NCBI GenBank assembly: GCA_031283985.1
Contig: JAITAQ010000018.1
Coordinates: 1 to 6,780 of the forward strand
DNA: 6,780 nucleotides
Reading direction: 5' to 3'
Source of the DNA: Endomicrobium sp.
GTDB taxonomy: Bacteria; Elusimicrobiota; Endomicrobiia; Endomicrobiales; Endomicrobiaceae
Each line of letters opens with the position of its first letter. Positions within the stretch are counted from its first letter, which is position 1. Position numbers and translations under genes: made by a program. Under the pieces are notes generated by a model that worked only from the letters and a program-made list of their open reading frames with translations, was not told the origin of the DNA and ran no database searches. Below are positions 1-6,780 of this stretch, piece after piece.

Positions 1-158
1 GGACGAGATAAACACTGAAAGCATATAAGTGTGAAACTCACCTCAAGATAAGGTTTCCCTGAAGGGCACTTGTAGACTACAAGTTTGATAGGTTGGAAGT
101 GGAAGTGCAGTAATGCATGCAGCTAACCAATACTAATTGCCCGTTCGGCTTGGCCACA
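1..158 (+). rRNA. rrl: 23S ribosomal RNA, 3' end (partial)
   Basis: This is the last part of the large-subunit rRNA (end of domain VI); the rest lies upstream of the window. Conserved blocks line up with the 3' end of E. coli 23S: CTGAAAGCATATAAG near 15-29, GTGAAACTCACCTCAAGAT near 31-49, CCCTGAAGG near 57-65, TTGATAGG near 85-92, and AGCTAACCAATACTAATTG at 121-139. The 3' end is placed by counting from the TACTAAT block to the end of the E. coli molecule, so it may be off by a few bases. Downstream come a short spacer and 5S rRNA, the normal bacterial order. Confidence 0.96.
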
Positions 159-244
159 TTTTCTAATCTTTTAGATTTGTGTTTGTACGCAGATTTACCA
201 AAAACTATTAAGTTTTTAATATTGTTCTTTAAATTAAAATTATT
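159..244 (+). other. 23S-5S internal transcribed spacer
   Basis: This is an 86-base A/T-rich spacer with no tRNA gene. It contains a perfect 7-bp stem AAAAACT (200-206) / AGTTTTT (211-217) with an ATTA loop, and a smaller AATCT (165-169) / AGATT (173-177) hairpin. Such stems could guide RNase processing of the precursor, but in sequence this A/T-rich they may be chance. The partner of the 23S 3' flank lies outside the window. Confidence 0.6.
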
Positions 245-360
245 TCCGGTGGCTATTCCGATGGTGTTACACCCGATCTCATTCCGAACTCGGAAGTTAA
301 GCCCACCAGGGCCGATGGTACTTGGACCGCAGGGTCCTGGGAGAGTAGGTCGCTGCCGGA
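245..360 (+). rRNA. rrf: 5S ribosomal RNA
   Basis: Complete 5S rRNA of about 116 bases. The two ends pair as helix I: TCCGGTGG (245-252) with CTGCCGGA (353-360), allowing one G-T wobble next to a second. Family-defining internal blocks are present: CATTCCGAACTCGGAAGTTAAG around 280-302, GCCGATGGTA at 311-320 and GGGAGAGTAGGTCG at 339-352. Each matches the corresponding E. coli block closely. It lies about 86 bases after 23S rRNA and would be processed from the same precursor. It is followed at once by the regulatory leader of rplJ, which is not the usual neighbour of an rRNA operon. Ends are set from the helix and could shift by one or two bases. Confidence 0.96.
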
Positions 361-371
361 TTCAATCTTAC

Positions 372-400
372 TCTCCGCAGATTTAAATATCTACGGGAGA
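372..400 (+). other. Post-5S hairpin, possible processing stem or weak terminator
   Basis: TCTCC (372-376) pairs with GGAGA (396-400), then G377-C394 across a bulged G395, a C-A mismatch, and AGAT (379-382) with ATCT (389-392), around a 6-base A/T loop. The stem is about ten base pairs. It sits just after 5S, where a terminator or an RNase processing site is expected. The following bases, AATTATTTAG, are not a T-run, so a Rho-independent terminator is doubtful and read-through into the rplJ leader is plausible. Confidence 0.45.
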
Positions 401-419
401 AATTATTTAGAAATTTATA

Positions 420-530
420 GTCAAAGACAGTAAGATGTCAAAGAGATATTAAAAAAGGACAGTAGTCCTTTTCTTACAGAGACGAAGAATTTAGATTATT
501 TAAAACTTCTCTCATGAGAGGTTTTTTTAT
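420..530 (+). promoter_or_regulatory. L10 (rplJ) autoregulatory mRNA leader with attenuator
   Basis: In this leader family the L10-L12 complex binds its own mRNA through a fold that imitates its 23S rRNA site. The visible fold has the helix GTAAGA (430-435) / TCTTAC (472-477), flanked by an asymmetric purine-rich internal loop (ACA 427-429 against AGA 478-480) that can be closed by GTC (420-422) / GAC (481-483). That GACAGTA...TACNGAG layout is the kink-turn region of known L10 leaders, as I remember them. Above it is a perfect hairpin AAAGGAC (454-460) / GTCCTTT (465-471) with loop AGTA. Downstream, 479-487 can pair with 506-513 as an antiterminator. That pairing uses the 3' strand of the kink-turn region and the 5' arm of the terminator, so the two folds exclude each other. 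Position before rplJ supports the call. The 5' end is uncertain. Confidence 0.8.
502..530 (+). terminator. Rho-independent attenuator in the rplJ leader
   Basis: The stem AAAACTTCTC (502-511) pairs with GAGAGGTTTT (516-525) over ten base pairs including one T-G wobble, with loop TCAT. The 3' arm runs into seven T residues (522-528). It lies 38 bases before the rplJ start, so it can only act as an attenuator of rplJ and downstream genes. It is expected to form when L10-L12 occupies the upstream leader. Confidence 0.85.
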
Positions 531-568
531 TTATATTGGTAGCATATTAGAAGTTAGGGGAGTATAAA

Positions 569-1084
569 ATGCCAAATTTAAGAAATCAGGAAGTTGTAAA
601 AAATTTAGCTGAAAAATTTAAAAATATGAAAGGCATGATATTGACAGAATATCGTGGTCTTACAGTTGAAGAAATTTCTGAGCTTCGTTCAAAGCTGCGT
701 TCTTTTAACAGCGAATATGCTGTAGTCAAAAATACTTTAAGCGAGATAGCTCTTAAAGAAGCGGGTATTGAAGCAGGGAATAATTTCTTAGGACCTACTG
801 CTCTTGTTATTGAGAATGGAGATATTCTTTCTCCAGCAAAAGCAGTTATGGATTTTGCAAAGACGCATGAAAATTTGAAGGTAAGGGCAGGTTATTTAGA
901 AGGAAAATTTGTAGATGCAGCAGTTGTTGAACAATTATCTAAACTTCCATCAAAAGAAGTTCTTATTGCAAAAATGCTTGTCAGCATAAATGCTCCTATA
1001 AGTGGATTTGTAAATGTCCTTGTGGCAAATATAAGAGAATTAGTAACAGTATTAGATGCAATCTCAAAGAAGCAAGCAGCATAA
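569..1084 (+). CDS. rplJ: 50S ribosomal protein L10
   Basis: L10 anchors the L12 dimers to the 23S rRNA GTPase-associated region, next to L11, and so forms the base of the ribosomal stalk; it also represses its own operon. The 171-residue protein has the usual N-terminal globular domain: TEYRGLTVEEI at 26-36, VVKNTL at 52-57, FLGPTALV at 73-80. It continues through LPSKEVL at 126-132 into the C-terminal L12-binding helix (about 143-168). This tail (NVLVANIREL then VTVLDAISKKQAA) is about nine residues longer than in E. coli and recalls Thermus L10, which suggests three L12 dimers rather than two. The ATG is fixed by AGGGGAG at 556-562, six bases upstream, and by alignment of the N-terminus with the family. 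It is preceded by its regulatory leader and followed by rplL. Confidence 0.98.
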   Translation: MPNLRNQEVVKNLAEKFKNMKGMILTEYRGLTVEEISELRSKLRSFNSEYAVVKNTLSEIALKEAGIEAGNNFLGPTALVIENGDILSPAKAVMDFAKTHENLKVRAGYLEGKFVDAAVVEQLSKLPSKEVLIAKMLVSINAPISGFVNVLVANIRELVTVLDAISKKQAA

Positions 1085-1137
1085 GATTTGCCTTTTTAAG
1101 TTTTTGCGTTGAAAAATTTTAATCATTTGCCATTAGC

Positions 1138-1165
1138 TTAACAAAAGTTCAAAATATTTTATATT
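1138..1165 (+). promoter_or_regulatory. Candidate sigma-70 promoter upstream of rplL (weak)
   Basis: TTAACA (1138-1143) and TATATT (1160-1165) are separated by 16 bases, with five of six and four of six consensus matches. The rplJ-rplL gap of 145 bases is long enough to hold a promoter, and extra L12 transcription would suit the protein's multi-copy use on the ribosome. The region is very A/T-rich, so a chance match is quite possible. A 6-bp inverted repeat, TAGCTT (1134-1139) / AAGCTA (1167-1172), brackets it. Confidence 0.3.
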
Positions 1166-1215
1166 AAAGCTAGGTGATGAATCATATACTTTAAATTTGA
1201 AAAAGAAGTCAATAA

Positions 1216-1222
1216 TGGAGGA
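1216..1222 (+). promoter_or_regulatory. Ribosome binding site that fixes the rplL start
   Basis: TGGAGGA is a near-perfect Shine-Dalgarno sequence seven bases before ATG 1230. It decides in favour of this start over the in-frame start at 1197, which would put the SD inside the coding region and add eleven residues absent from the family. Confidence 0.9.
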
Positions 1223-1229
1223 TAGTAAA

Positions 1230-1619
1230 ATGTCAGAGTTTACAAAAGATCAGTTGATTGAGGGAATTTCATCATTATCAGTTATCGAACTTTCAGAGCT
1301 TGTAAAAGCATTGTCAGAAAAATTTGGTGTATCAGCAGCAGTGCCTGTAGCAGTTGCAGCAGCTCCGGCAGTGAGCGCAGCATTAGGTGGTGTGCCGGCA
1401 GAAGAAAAGACTGAATTCAATGTTGTTCTTGCAAATGTAGGCACAAGCAAAATCAATGTTATTAAAGGTGTAAGAGAAGTTACAGGACTTGGTCTTAAAG
1501 AAGCTAAAGACTTAGTAGATGGTGCTCCTAAGACTGTAAAGGAAAACGTTGCAAAAGCAGAAGCTGAAGAAATAAAGAAAAAGCTTACTGAGGCTGGCGC
1601 AACTGTTGAACTTAAGTAA
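1230..1619 (+). CDS. rplL: 50S ribosomal protein L7/L12
   Basis: L12 forms the mobile stalk dimers that recruit and stimulate the translational GTPases (EF-Tu, EF-G, IF2, RF3). The 129-residue protein shows all three parts. An N-terminal helical dimerisation and L10-binding domain spans about 1-33 ([20 protein letters not shown]). A flexible Ala/Val/Pro-rich hinge covers about 35-57. The C-terminal factor-binding domain covers about 58-129, with EKTEFNVVL at 59-67, [20 protein letters not shown] at 77-96 and a closing EAGATVELK. The length is slightly above E. coli (121). Its start is set by the strong SD at 1216-1222. It follows rplJ by 145 bases and precedes rpoB, the conserved bacterial order. 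Post-translational changes to L7 cannot be judged from the sequence. Confidence 0.98.
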   Translation: MSEFTKDQLIEGISSLSVIELSELVKALSEKFGVSAAVPVAVAAAPAVSAALGGVPAEEKTEFNVVLANVGTSKINVIKGVREVTGLGLKEAKDLVDGAPKTVKENVAKAEAEEIKKKLTEAGATVELK

Positions 1620-1651
1620 TTCCGTTAAAAACATCATTGCCAATAGAGTAG

Positions 1652-1679
1652 TTGACAAATAATATTTATTAAGTATAAT
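1652..1679 (+). promoter_or_regulatory. Perfect-consensus sigma-70 promoter for rpoBC
   Basis: TTGACA (1652-1657) and TATAAT (1674-1679) are both exact consensus hexamers, 16 bases apart and pointing toward rpoB. Transcription would start near 1686, giving a leader of about 43 bases before ATG 1729. No clear GC-rich terminator stands between rplL and this promoter, so rpoB could be made both by read-through and from this site. The match is seen directly; activity is inferred. Confidence 0.75.
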
Positions 1680-1728
1680 AAATGTTTATTTCTCTTTTGT
1701 ATATAAAATAAATAACGGGTTGAAAATA

Positions 1729-4700
1729 ATGAATAAAGTTAACTTTGGGAAAATTGTATCCCCGATAGACTCGCCACTTCTTTTGAAAATGCAGAAGGAT
1801 TCGTTTGCTGAATTTTTGCAGAAAAACGTTGCCCCTGAAAAAAGGAAATTTCAAGGTCTGGAAGGAGCTTTTAGAGATATATTTCCTTTAACAAATTCTG
1901 ATGAGAGTTTGGTTTTAGAGTATGTTTATTATTCTTTTGGCGAACCTAAGTATTCCGTTGAGGAATCTATAGTAAGAGACGCTACTTATGCACTTCCTTT
2001 AAAAATTAAATTGAGACTTATGCACAAAAAAGAAGCTGGTAAAGAAAAAGAACTTTCTGAACAGGAAGTTTATTTTGGTGATATACCCTTGATGACAGAT
2101 ACTGCTACATTTATTATAAATGGAGCAGAACGTGTTGTTGTCAGCCAGATTCACCGTTCTCCCGGAGTAATTTTTGAGGAAGACGAGGAAAAAAGAGTTT
2201 CTGTTTTAGGCAAACCTTTGTACTTTGCAAGAATGATCCCTTACAGAGGAGCATGGGTTGAATTTGAATTTGATCAGAGCGGCATTCTATATGTAAGGAT
2301 TGACCGTAAGAGAAAAATATATGTTACTACGTTATTGCGTGCTTTGGGTTTTGAATCCGATGAAGAAATTTTAAATCTTTTCAAAGATGTCAAAGAATTG
2401 TCTTTAGACGCAGCTTTAACTTCTTTAACTCCAGAATATTTGGCTGAAGATTTATACGACAATGCAACAGGTGAAATTATTGCAGATTCTGGAAAAGAGT
2501 TAAAAGAAGAGTTAATAAAAAAACTTCAAATAAAAGGTTTCGCTACAGTCCATGTCCTGAAAGATATTTCAATTCTTTTAACTTTGAAAAAAGATGTAAT
2601 AAAGACTCAGAAAGAAGCAATCAACTATATATATAAAGCTTTGAAAACCCAAGAATTTATTATGCAGGAAAGAGCGCAAGAATTTTTGGAAGAACTTCTT
2701 TTTAAATCTGTCAGACGGTATGATTTAACTACTGTCGGGAGATACAAGATTTTAAAAAAATTATCTCCTGTATTTAAATTCTATGAGAAGAATTTTAAGT
2801 TTACAATCCCTTCTGAAAGCAAAAGAACTCTTACAAGAGAAGATATTGTTGTTACGCTTAAATATTTCTTAATGTTGTACAACGGTGACACTGAATTTTC
2901 GGAAGGTGGCAAAACTGTAAAGATAGGTTTGGATGATATAGATCATTTGGGAAATAGACGTGTAAGATCTGTTGGAGAGTTATTAGAAAACCAGATTAGA
3001 ATTGGGCTTGTTCAAATGGCAAGAATTGTAAAAGAGCATATGAACAACCAAGATAAAGCTAATGTTACTCCGAGATCTCTCATAAACATAACGCAATTTG
3101 TAGTTCAGATAAAAAAATTTTTTGGAACTTCACAACTTTCTCAGTTTATGGATCAAATCAACCCTTTGGCTGAACTTACCAATAAAAGAAGATTGTCTGC
3201 TTTGGGACCCGGAGGATTGAACAGAAAGAGAGCGGGATTTGAAGTCAGAGATGTTCATCATACACACTATGGAAGAATTTGTCCTATTGAAACGCCAGAA
3301 GGACCAAATATCGGTTTGATAACATCTTTAGCAACCTTTGCAAGAGTAAATCCTTATGGGCTGATAGAAGCTCCGTACAGAAAAGTTGAAAACGGCAAAG
3401 TTACGAATAAAATTGAATATTTGACTGCGGACAAAGAGGACGAATTTTTTGTGGCGCAGGCAAATACTCCTCTGGATAGCAAGGGAAATATTACAGTGGA
3501 TTCAGTACAAGGTCGCAAATGGGATGATTTTTTGTTCCAAACTTCCGCAAAAGTTGATTATATGGATGTTTCTCCTATGCAGGTTATATCTGTCTCTGCG
3601 GCATTGATTCCATTTTTAGAACACGACGATGCAAACCGCGCTTTGATGGGCTGTAACATGCAACGTCAGGGAGTGCCTTTATTAGTAGCAGAGACTCCGT
3701 TAGTTTCAACCGGCATTGAAGAGAAAGTCGCAAGAGATTCAGGTGTAGTAGTAGTTGCTAAATCAAACGGAGAAGTAGTTTCTGTTTCTTCTAATGAAAT
3801 AATGGTTTATGCAAAGAGTGGCGAAATAGAAGTTTATAATTTAAGAAAATACGCTCGCTCCAACCAAGATACATGTATTAACCAAATTCCTTTGGTTGTC
3901 TTAGGCGATACAGTTAAAAAAGGTCAGATAATAGCCGACGGTCCCGCTACAAGAGAAGGACAGCTTGCTTTGGGACAAAATCTTTTAGTCGCTTACATGA
4001 TTTGGGACGGATACAATTTTGAAGACGCTATGTTGTTGTCTGAAAAGTTAATACAGGATGATAAATTTACTTCAGTTCATATTAGAGAATTCCAGATTGA
4101 AGCAAGAGAAAAAAAGGGACGTCCTGAAGAAATAACAAAAGATATTCCAAATGTAGGCTCTGAAGATTTATTAAACCTTGATGAAGATGGTGTAATTAAA
4201 GTCGGATCTTATGTTCAAAGAGGCGATATTCTTGTAGGTAAGGTTGCTCCTAAAGGAGAGCAGCAGATGACACCTGAAGAAAGGCTTCTTAGAGTGTTAT
4301 TCGGCAAGAAAGCCGAAGACGTGCAAGACGCATCACTTAGAGTTCCGCCGGGAATATCTGGTAAAGTTATAGCGGTAAGAACTTTCGTAAGGCTTGAAAA
4401 ACTTACGGAAAAAGAAAAGAGCAACAAGTTAGAAGAAATGCGAGAAGTTTATGAAGCTGCAAAAGCTAAACTCCGTAAGGATAAGAAAGAGCAATTGGCA
4501 AGTGTCAAAAAGTCTGATATATCTAAAATAGAATTACTATACGCTTCAAAAGAAGACATATTAAAAAATAATTATGAATCCGATAAAGAAAGATTCAAGA
4601 AAGGCGATGAGTTGCCTGTTTCAGTAAACAAGACTGTAAAAGTTTATATTGCAGTAAAGCTTAAAGTCCAAGTTGGAGACAAGCTAGCGGGAAGACATGG

Positions 4701-5502
4701 GAATAAAGGTATTGTTGCAAGAATTCTTCCTGTAGAAGATATGCCAAGACTACCTGATGGAACTCCTGTTGACTGCGTGTTGTCACCGTTGGCGATTCCT
4801 TCTCGTATGAATGTTGGACAGCTTCTTGAAATTATGTTGGGCTGGGCTGGGAAAGAGTTGGGACTTCAGATGGTAACGCCTGTATTTGACAGCGCCTCTG
4901 AAGAGCAGATAAAAGAATACGTTGAAAAAGCAAAAAGAAAAATATTAGACGAAAAGAAGAAATCGTTAGTTGAGCATGGACTTAAAGGTAGAGAATTGGA
5001 AGCTTCTCTAAATAAATTTGCGCATGAAAGTTTGCCTACAGACGATTGCAGAGTTACGTTGTACGACGGAAGAACTGGTGAGCCGTTTATGGAAAAAATC
5101 ACAGTCGGTGTTATGTATGTTATGAAGCTTAACCATCTTATAGAAGACAAGATGCACGCAAGATCAACTGGTCCATATTCTCTTATCACCCGACAGCCGT
5201 TGGGCGGTAAAGCTCAGTTTGGAGGACAGAGATTTGGAGAAATGGAAGTGTGGGCTATTGAAGGTTACGGAGCGGCTCATATACTGCAAGAATTCTTGAC
5301 GGTAAAATCAGATGATGTTGACGGAAGAGTAAAGATGTACGACTCTATCGTCAGAGGCGAGTCGATATCTGAGCCCGGCGTTCCTGAATCGTTTAAGGTT
5401 TTGGTAAACGAGCTTAAAGCTTTGAGCTTAAACGTTGAACTTCTAAATGACGAGCAAGGTACCCTAGAAAAAGCGAAAGGTGTTAAAAAAAATAATGACT
5501 AA
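1729..5502 (+). CDS. rpoB: DNA-directed RNA polymerase subunit beta
   Basis: beta forms, with beta', the catalytic cleft of RNA polymerase and carries the rifampicin pocket. The 1257-residue protein (E. coli 1342) starts [25 protein letters not shown], typical of the family. The rifampicin region [17 protein letters not shown] begins at 464; it keeps Q472, D475, R488, S490 and L492 but has N485 at the position of E. coli His526. The acidic pair in GYNFED is E765/D766. The active-site lysines K985 and K993 lie in [12 protein letters not shown], equal to E. coli K1065 and K1073. A charged, probably coiled insert at about 890-962 matches the place of E. coli insert SI2, in shorter form. The C-terminal clamp block [17 protein letters not shown] is intact. 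ATG 1729 fits the family start; an in-frame TTG at 1720 would add three residues. The SD is weak (ACGGG, 1715-1719). Confidence 0.98.
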   Translation: MNKVNFGKIVSPIDSPLLLKMQKDSFAEFLQKNVAPEKRKFQGLEGAFRDIFPLTNSDESLVLEYVYYSFGEPKYSVEESIVRDATYALPLKIKLRLMHKKEAGKEKELSEQEVYFGDIPLMTDTATFIINGAERVVVSQIHRSPGVIFEEDEEKRVSVLGKPLYFARMIPYRGAWVEFEFDQSGILYVRIDRKRKIYVTTLLRALGFESDEEILNLFKDVKELSLDAALTSLTPEYLAEDLYDNATGEIIADSGKELKEELIKKLQIKGFATVHVLKDISILLTLKKDVIKTQKEAINYIYKALKTQEFIMQERAQEFLEELLFKSVRRYDLTTVGRYKILKKLSPVFKFYEKNFKFTIPSESKRTLTREDIVVTLKYFLMLYNGDTEFSEGGKTVKIGLDDIDHLGNRRVRSVGELLENQIRIGLVQMARIVKEHMNNQDKANVTPRSLINITQFVVQIKKFFGTSQLSQFMDQINPLAELTNKRRLSALGPGGLNRKRAGFEVRDVHHTHYGRICPIETPEGPNIGLITSLATFARVNPYGLIEAPYRKVENGKVTNKIEYLTADKEDEFFVAQANTPLDSKGNITVDSVQGRKWDDFLFQTSAKVDYMDVSPMQVISVSAALIPFLEHDDANRALMGCNMQRQGVPLLVAETPLVSTGIEEKVARDSGVVVVAKSNGEVVSVSSNEIMVYAKSGEIEVYNLRKYARSNQDTCINQIPLVVLGDTVKKGQIIADGPATREGQLALGQNLLVAYMIWDGYNFEDAMLLSEKLIQDDKFTSVHIREFQIEAREKKGRPEEITKDIPNVGSEDLLNLDEDGVIKVGSYVQRGDILVGKVAPKGEQQMTPEERLLRVLFGKKAEDVQDASLRVPPGISGKVIAVRTFVRLEKLTEKEKSNKLEEMREVYEAAKAKLRKDKKEQLASVKKSDISKIELLYASKEDILKNNYESDKERFKKGDELPVSVNKTVKVYIAVKLKVQVGDKLAGRHGNKGIVARILPVEDMPRLPDGTPVDCVLSPLAIPSRMNVGQLLEIMLGWAGKELGLQMVTPVFDSASEEQIKEYVEKAKRKILDEKKKSLVEHGLKGRELEASLNKFAHESLPTDDCRVTLYDGRTGEPFMEKITVGVMYVMKLNHLIEDKMHARSTGPYSLITRQPLGGKAQFGGQRFGEMEVWAIEGYGAAHILQEFLTVKSDDVDGRVKMYDSIVRGESISEPGVPESFKVLVNELKALSLNVELLNDEQGTLEKAKGVKKNND

Positions 5503-6780
5503 AACAAACTTTCAAAACCAAAAGCAAAAATTAGATAGTCTTAATTTTGCAAAATTTACTGCTGTAAAAGTGACTATTGCAAGCCCCGAACAAATAAGGG
5601 CTTGGTCTTTTGGAGAAGTAAAAAAGCCAGAAACAATAAATTACAGAACGTTTAAGCCTGAGAGAGACGGATTGTTCTGCGATAGGATTTTCGGTCCTAC
5701 AAAGGATTGGGAATGTCATTGTGGAAAATATAAATATATAAAGCACAAAGGTACAGTGTGCGATAGGTGCGGTGTGGAAGTAACTGAATCTAAAGTAAGA
5801 AGAGAAAGATTTGGACATATAGATCTTGCTGTTCCTGTAGCTCATTTGTGGTTTTTAAGAAAGTCTCCATCAAGAATTGGAATTCTTTTGAATATGAAAA
5901 TTTCCGATCTTGAAAAGGTTATTTATTATACAAAGTATGTTGTGACGGATAATTTAAAAGATCGAGCAGGCATTTCTTCTACTGTTGAAAAAGGCATGCT
6001 CTTAAAAGAAGAAGAGTTTGACTTGTTCAAATATGGATTCAATAACCCTATAGTTAGGGAAGAATTCAAAGGTATTTGTGACGGTATAGTTGCAGAAGAA
6101 GTTTCTCTTGATTCCGATCCTGCAAAGGCTGTAAAACAGCTTAAATTATTGGTAAAGTCTCAGTCTGATTTGGCGGGAATATCTTCTGATGAAGCGGCAA
6201 AAAGAGTTCTTGCCAATATTAAAAAAGGCGATACGTATTACAAAGTATATTTTAAGCCTCACACAGTCTATTTCTACGGCGATTTAGATTCTTCAAGTCG
6301 CAGCGAAGTAAAGAGGATTCTTTCTGAGAAATTTGAGAAGGGTGGTACTGTTTCTATAACTGAACCTGACAAAAAGATTAAATTAGAATTTTTTGACATA
6401 GAAAAAGATAAAGTTTTCATCGCTTTAAGAAAAGATCCTGTCTCTCTTAAAAAATACGAAAGACATCTTAGAATTGAAATTTCTAAAAATGAAATTCCTT
6501 TTATGAAGCACTTTTCAAAGCCTGATTGCGTAGTATTGCTTGAAGAAAGTGATATAAAGAATTTTCGTGAAGGTTTTGGTGACAACTTAAAAGTTGATAT
6601 AGGAACTTCTGCAATAAGAAAGCTTCTTTCAGAAATAAATTTGAAAGAAGAGGTGAAAGAAATATACGCTGAGATTAAAAAGACAAAATCAGATGCAGAA
6701 AGAGCAAGACTTATTAGAAAACTTAGAGTTGTTGAAGGGTTTTTAAATTCGGGGACAAGACCTGAATGGATGATTCTTAC
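5495..6780 (+). CDS. rpoC: DNA-directed RNA polymerase subunit beta' (N-terminal part)
   Basis: beta' carries the catalytic Mg site and the clamp; only the first 428 codons are here, before the NADFDGD motif. Visible features are [20 protein letters not shown] at 30-49, [20 protein letters not shown] at 49-68, and the zinc-binding cysteines C74, C76, C89 and C92. [15 protein letters not shown] follows at 115-129, and RPEWMIL ends the fragment (422-428). Between about 180 and 365 there is a stretch of roughly 180 residues that E. coli lacks, at the place where Thermus and Thermotoga beta' carry a large insertion. ATG 5495 overlaps the rpoB stop by 8 bases (ATGACTAA), implying translational coupling; AAAGGTG (5476-5482) is a possible SD, 12 bases upstream. 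The start agrees with the family N-terminus. The reading frame is open to the window edge with no internal stop. Confidence 0.97.
   Translation, partial: MTKTNFQNQKQKLDSLNFAKFTAVKVTIASPEQIRAWSFGEVKKPETINYRTFKPERDGLFCDRIFGPTKDWECHCGKYKYIKHKGTVCDRCGVEVTESKVRRERFGHIDLAVPVAHLWFLRKSPSRIGILLNMKISDLEKVIYYTKYVVTDNLKDRAGISSTVEKGMLLKEEEFDLFKYGFNNPIVREEFKGICDGIVAEEVSLDSDPAKAVKQLKLLVKSQSDLAGISSDEAAKRVLANIKKGDTYYKVYFKPHTVYFYGDLDSSSRSEVKRILSEKFEKGGTVSITEPDKKIKLEFFDIEKDKVFIALRKDPVSLKKYERHLRIEISKNEIPFMKHFSKPDCVVLLEESDIKNFREGFGDNLKVDIGTSAIRKLLSEINLKEEVKEIYAEIKKTKSDAERARLIRKLRVVEGFLNSGTRPEWMIL

Noticed and set aside
194..222. Promoter-like TTTACC-N17-TAATAT before 5S rRNA
   Set aside because: Only four of six matches in each hexamer within an A/T-rich spacer, and 5S is normally cut from the rRNA precursor.
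117..386. 89-residue open frame on the + strand
   Set aside because: It lies across the 23S end, the spacer and the whole 5S rRNA gene; it has no ribosome binding site and no protein-like composition.
416..421. TATAGT as a -10 box for the rplJ leader
   Set aside because: No -35-like hexamer is present 16-18 bases upstream (the region reads TACGGGAG), so I could not support a promoter here.
1197..1229. Upstream in-frame TTG start for rplL adding eleven residues
   Set aside because: The strong SD at 1216-1222 falls inside this extension, and L12 proteins start at the MSEF-type N-terminus encoded from 1230.
1720..1728. TTG start for rpoB, three codons upstream
   Set aside because: It would overlap the only SD-like bases (1715-1719), and the family N-terminus fits ATG 1729. 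The difference is only three residues, so it is not fully excluded.
1669..1854. 61-residue minus-strand open frame over the rpoB start
   Set aside because: It is antisense to the rpoB promoter and N-terminus with low-complexity A/T-driven content; no ribosome binding site or family resemblance.
4866..5189. Minus-strand open frame of 107 residues inside rpoB
   Set aside because: It is opposite a highly conserved part of rpoB, with Ser/Phe-rich composition typical of antisense frames of A-rich coding DNA. The frames at 1250-1456, 2274-2462, 4215-4427, 5531-5845 and 6274-6585 are rejected for the same reason.

Overview
The window is a core information-processing locus of an A+T-rich bacterium. 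From left to right on the + strand it holds the 3' end of a 23S rRNA gene, a complete 5S rRNA gene, an L10-type regulatory mRNA leader with an attenuator, rplJ (L10), rplL (L7/L12), rpoB (RNA polymerase beta) and the first 428 codons of rpoC (beta'). All genes lie on the + strand. No mobile element, CRISPR array, tRNA gene or phage gene is visible.

The organism cannot be fixed from the sequence alone. The strong A/T bias, the Thermus-like C-terminus of L10 and the large N-terminal insertion in beta' argue against Gammaproteobacteria and Bacillus-type Firmicutes. My best guess, by general resemblance only, is a deep-branching lineage such as Elusimicrobiota (Endomicrobium-like). This is a low-confidence inference.

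Layout. Positions 1-158 are the end of 23S rRNA. 159-244 is an A/T-rich spacer without a tRNA. 245-360 is 5S rRNA. 361-568 carries a post-5S hairpin, then the L10 leader (about 420-530), ending in a Rho-independent hairpin (502-530). rplJ (569-1084) and rplL (1230-1619) follow, separated by 145 bases that hold a weak promoter candidate. The 109-base rplL-rpoB gap holds a perfect-consensus sigma-70 promoter (1652-1679). rpoB (1729-5502) overlaps rpoC (5495 onward) by 8 bases.

How it works together. L10 and L12 form the ribosomal stalk that recruits GTPase factors. beta and beta' form the catalytic core of RNA polymerase. Free L10-L12 complex probably binds the leader and favours the attenuator, so stalk protein supply tracks free rRNA. 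The internal promoter would let rpoBC be transcribed independently of that feedback. The joining of 23S-5S to rplJL-rpoBC, in place of the common secE-nusG-rplKA neighbours, is the main unusual feature of the layout. No wholly new system is evident; the points worth a second look are regulatory details and lineage-specific protein features.
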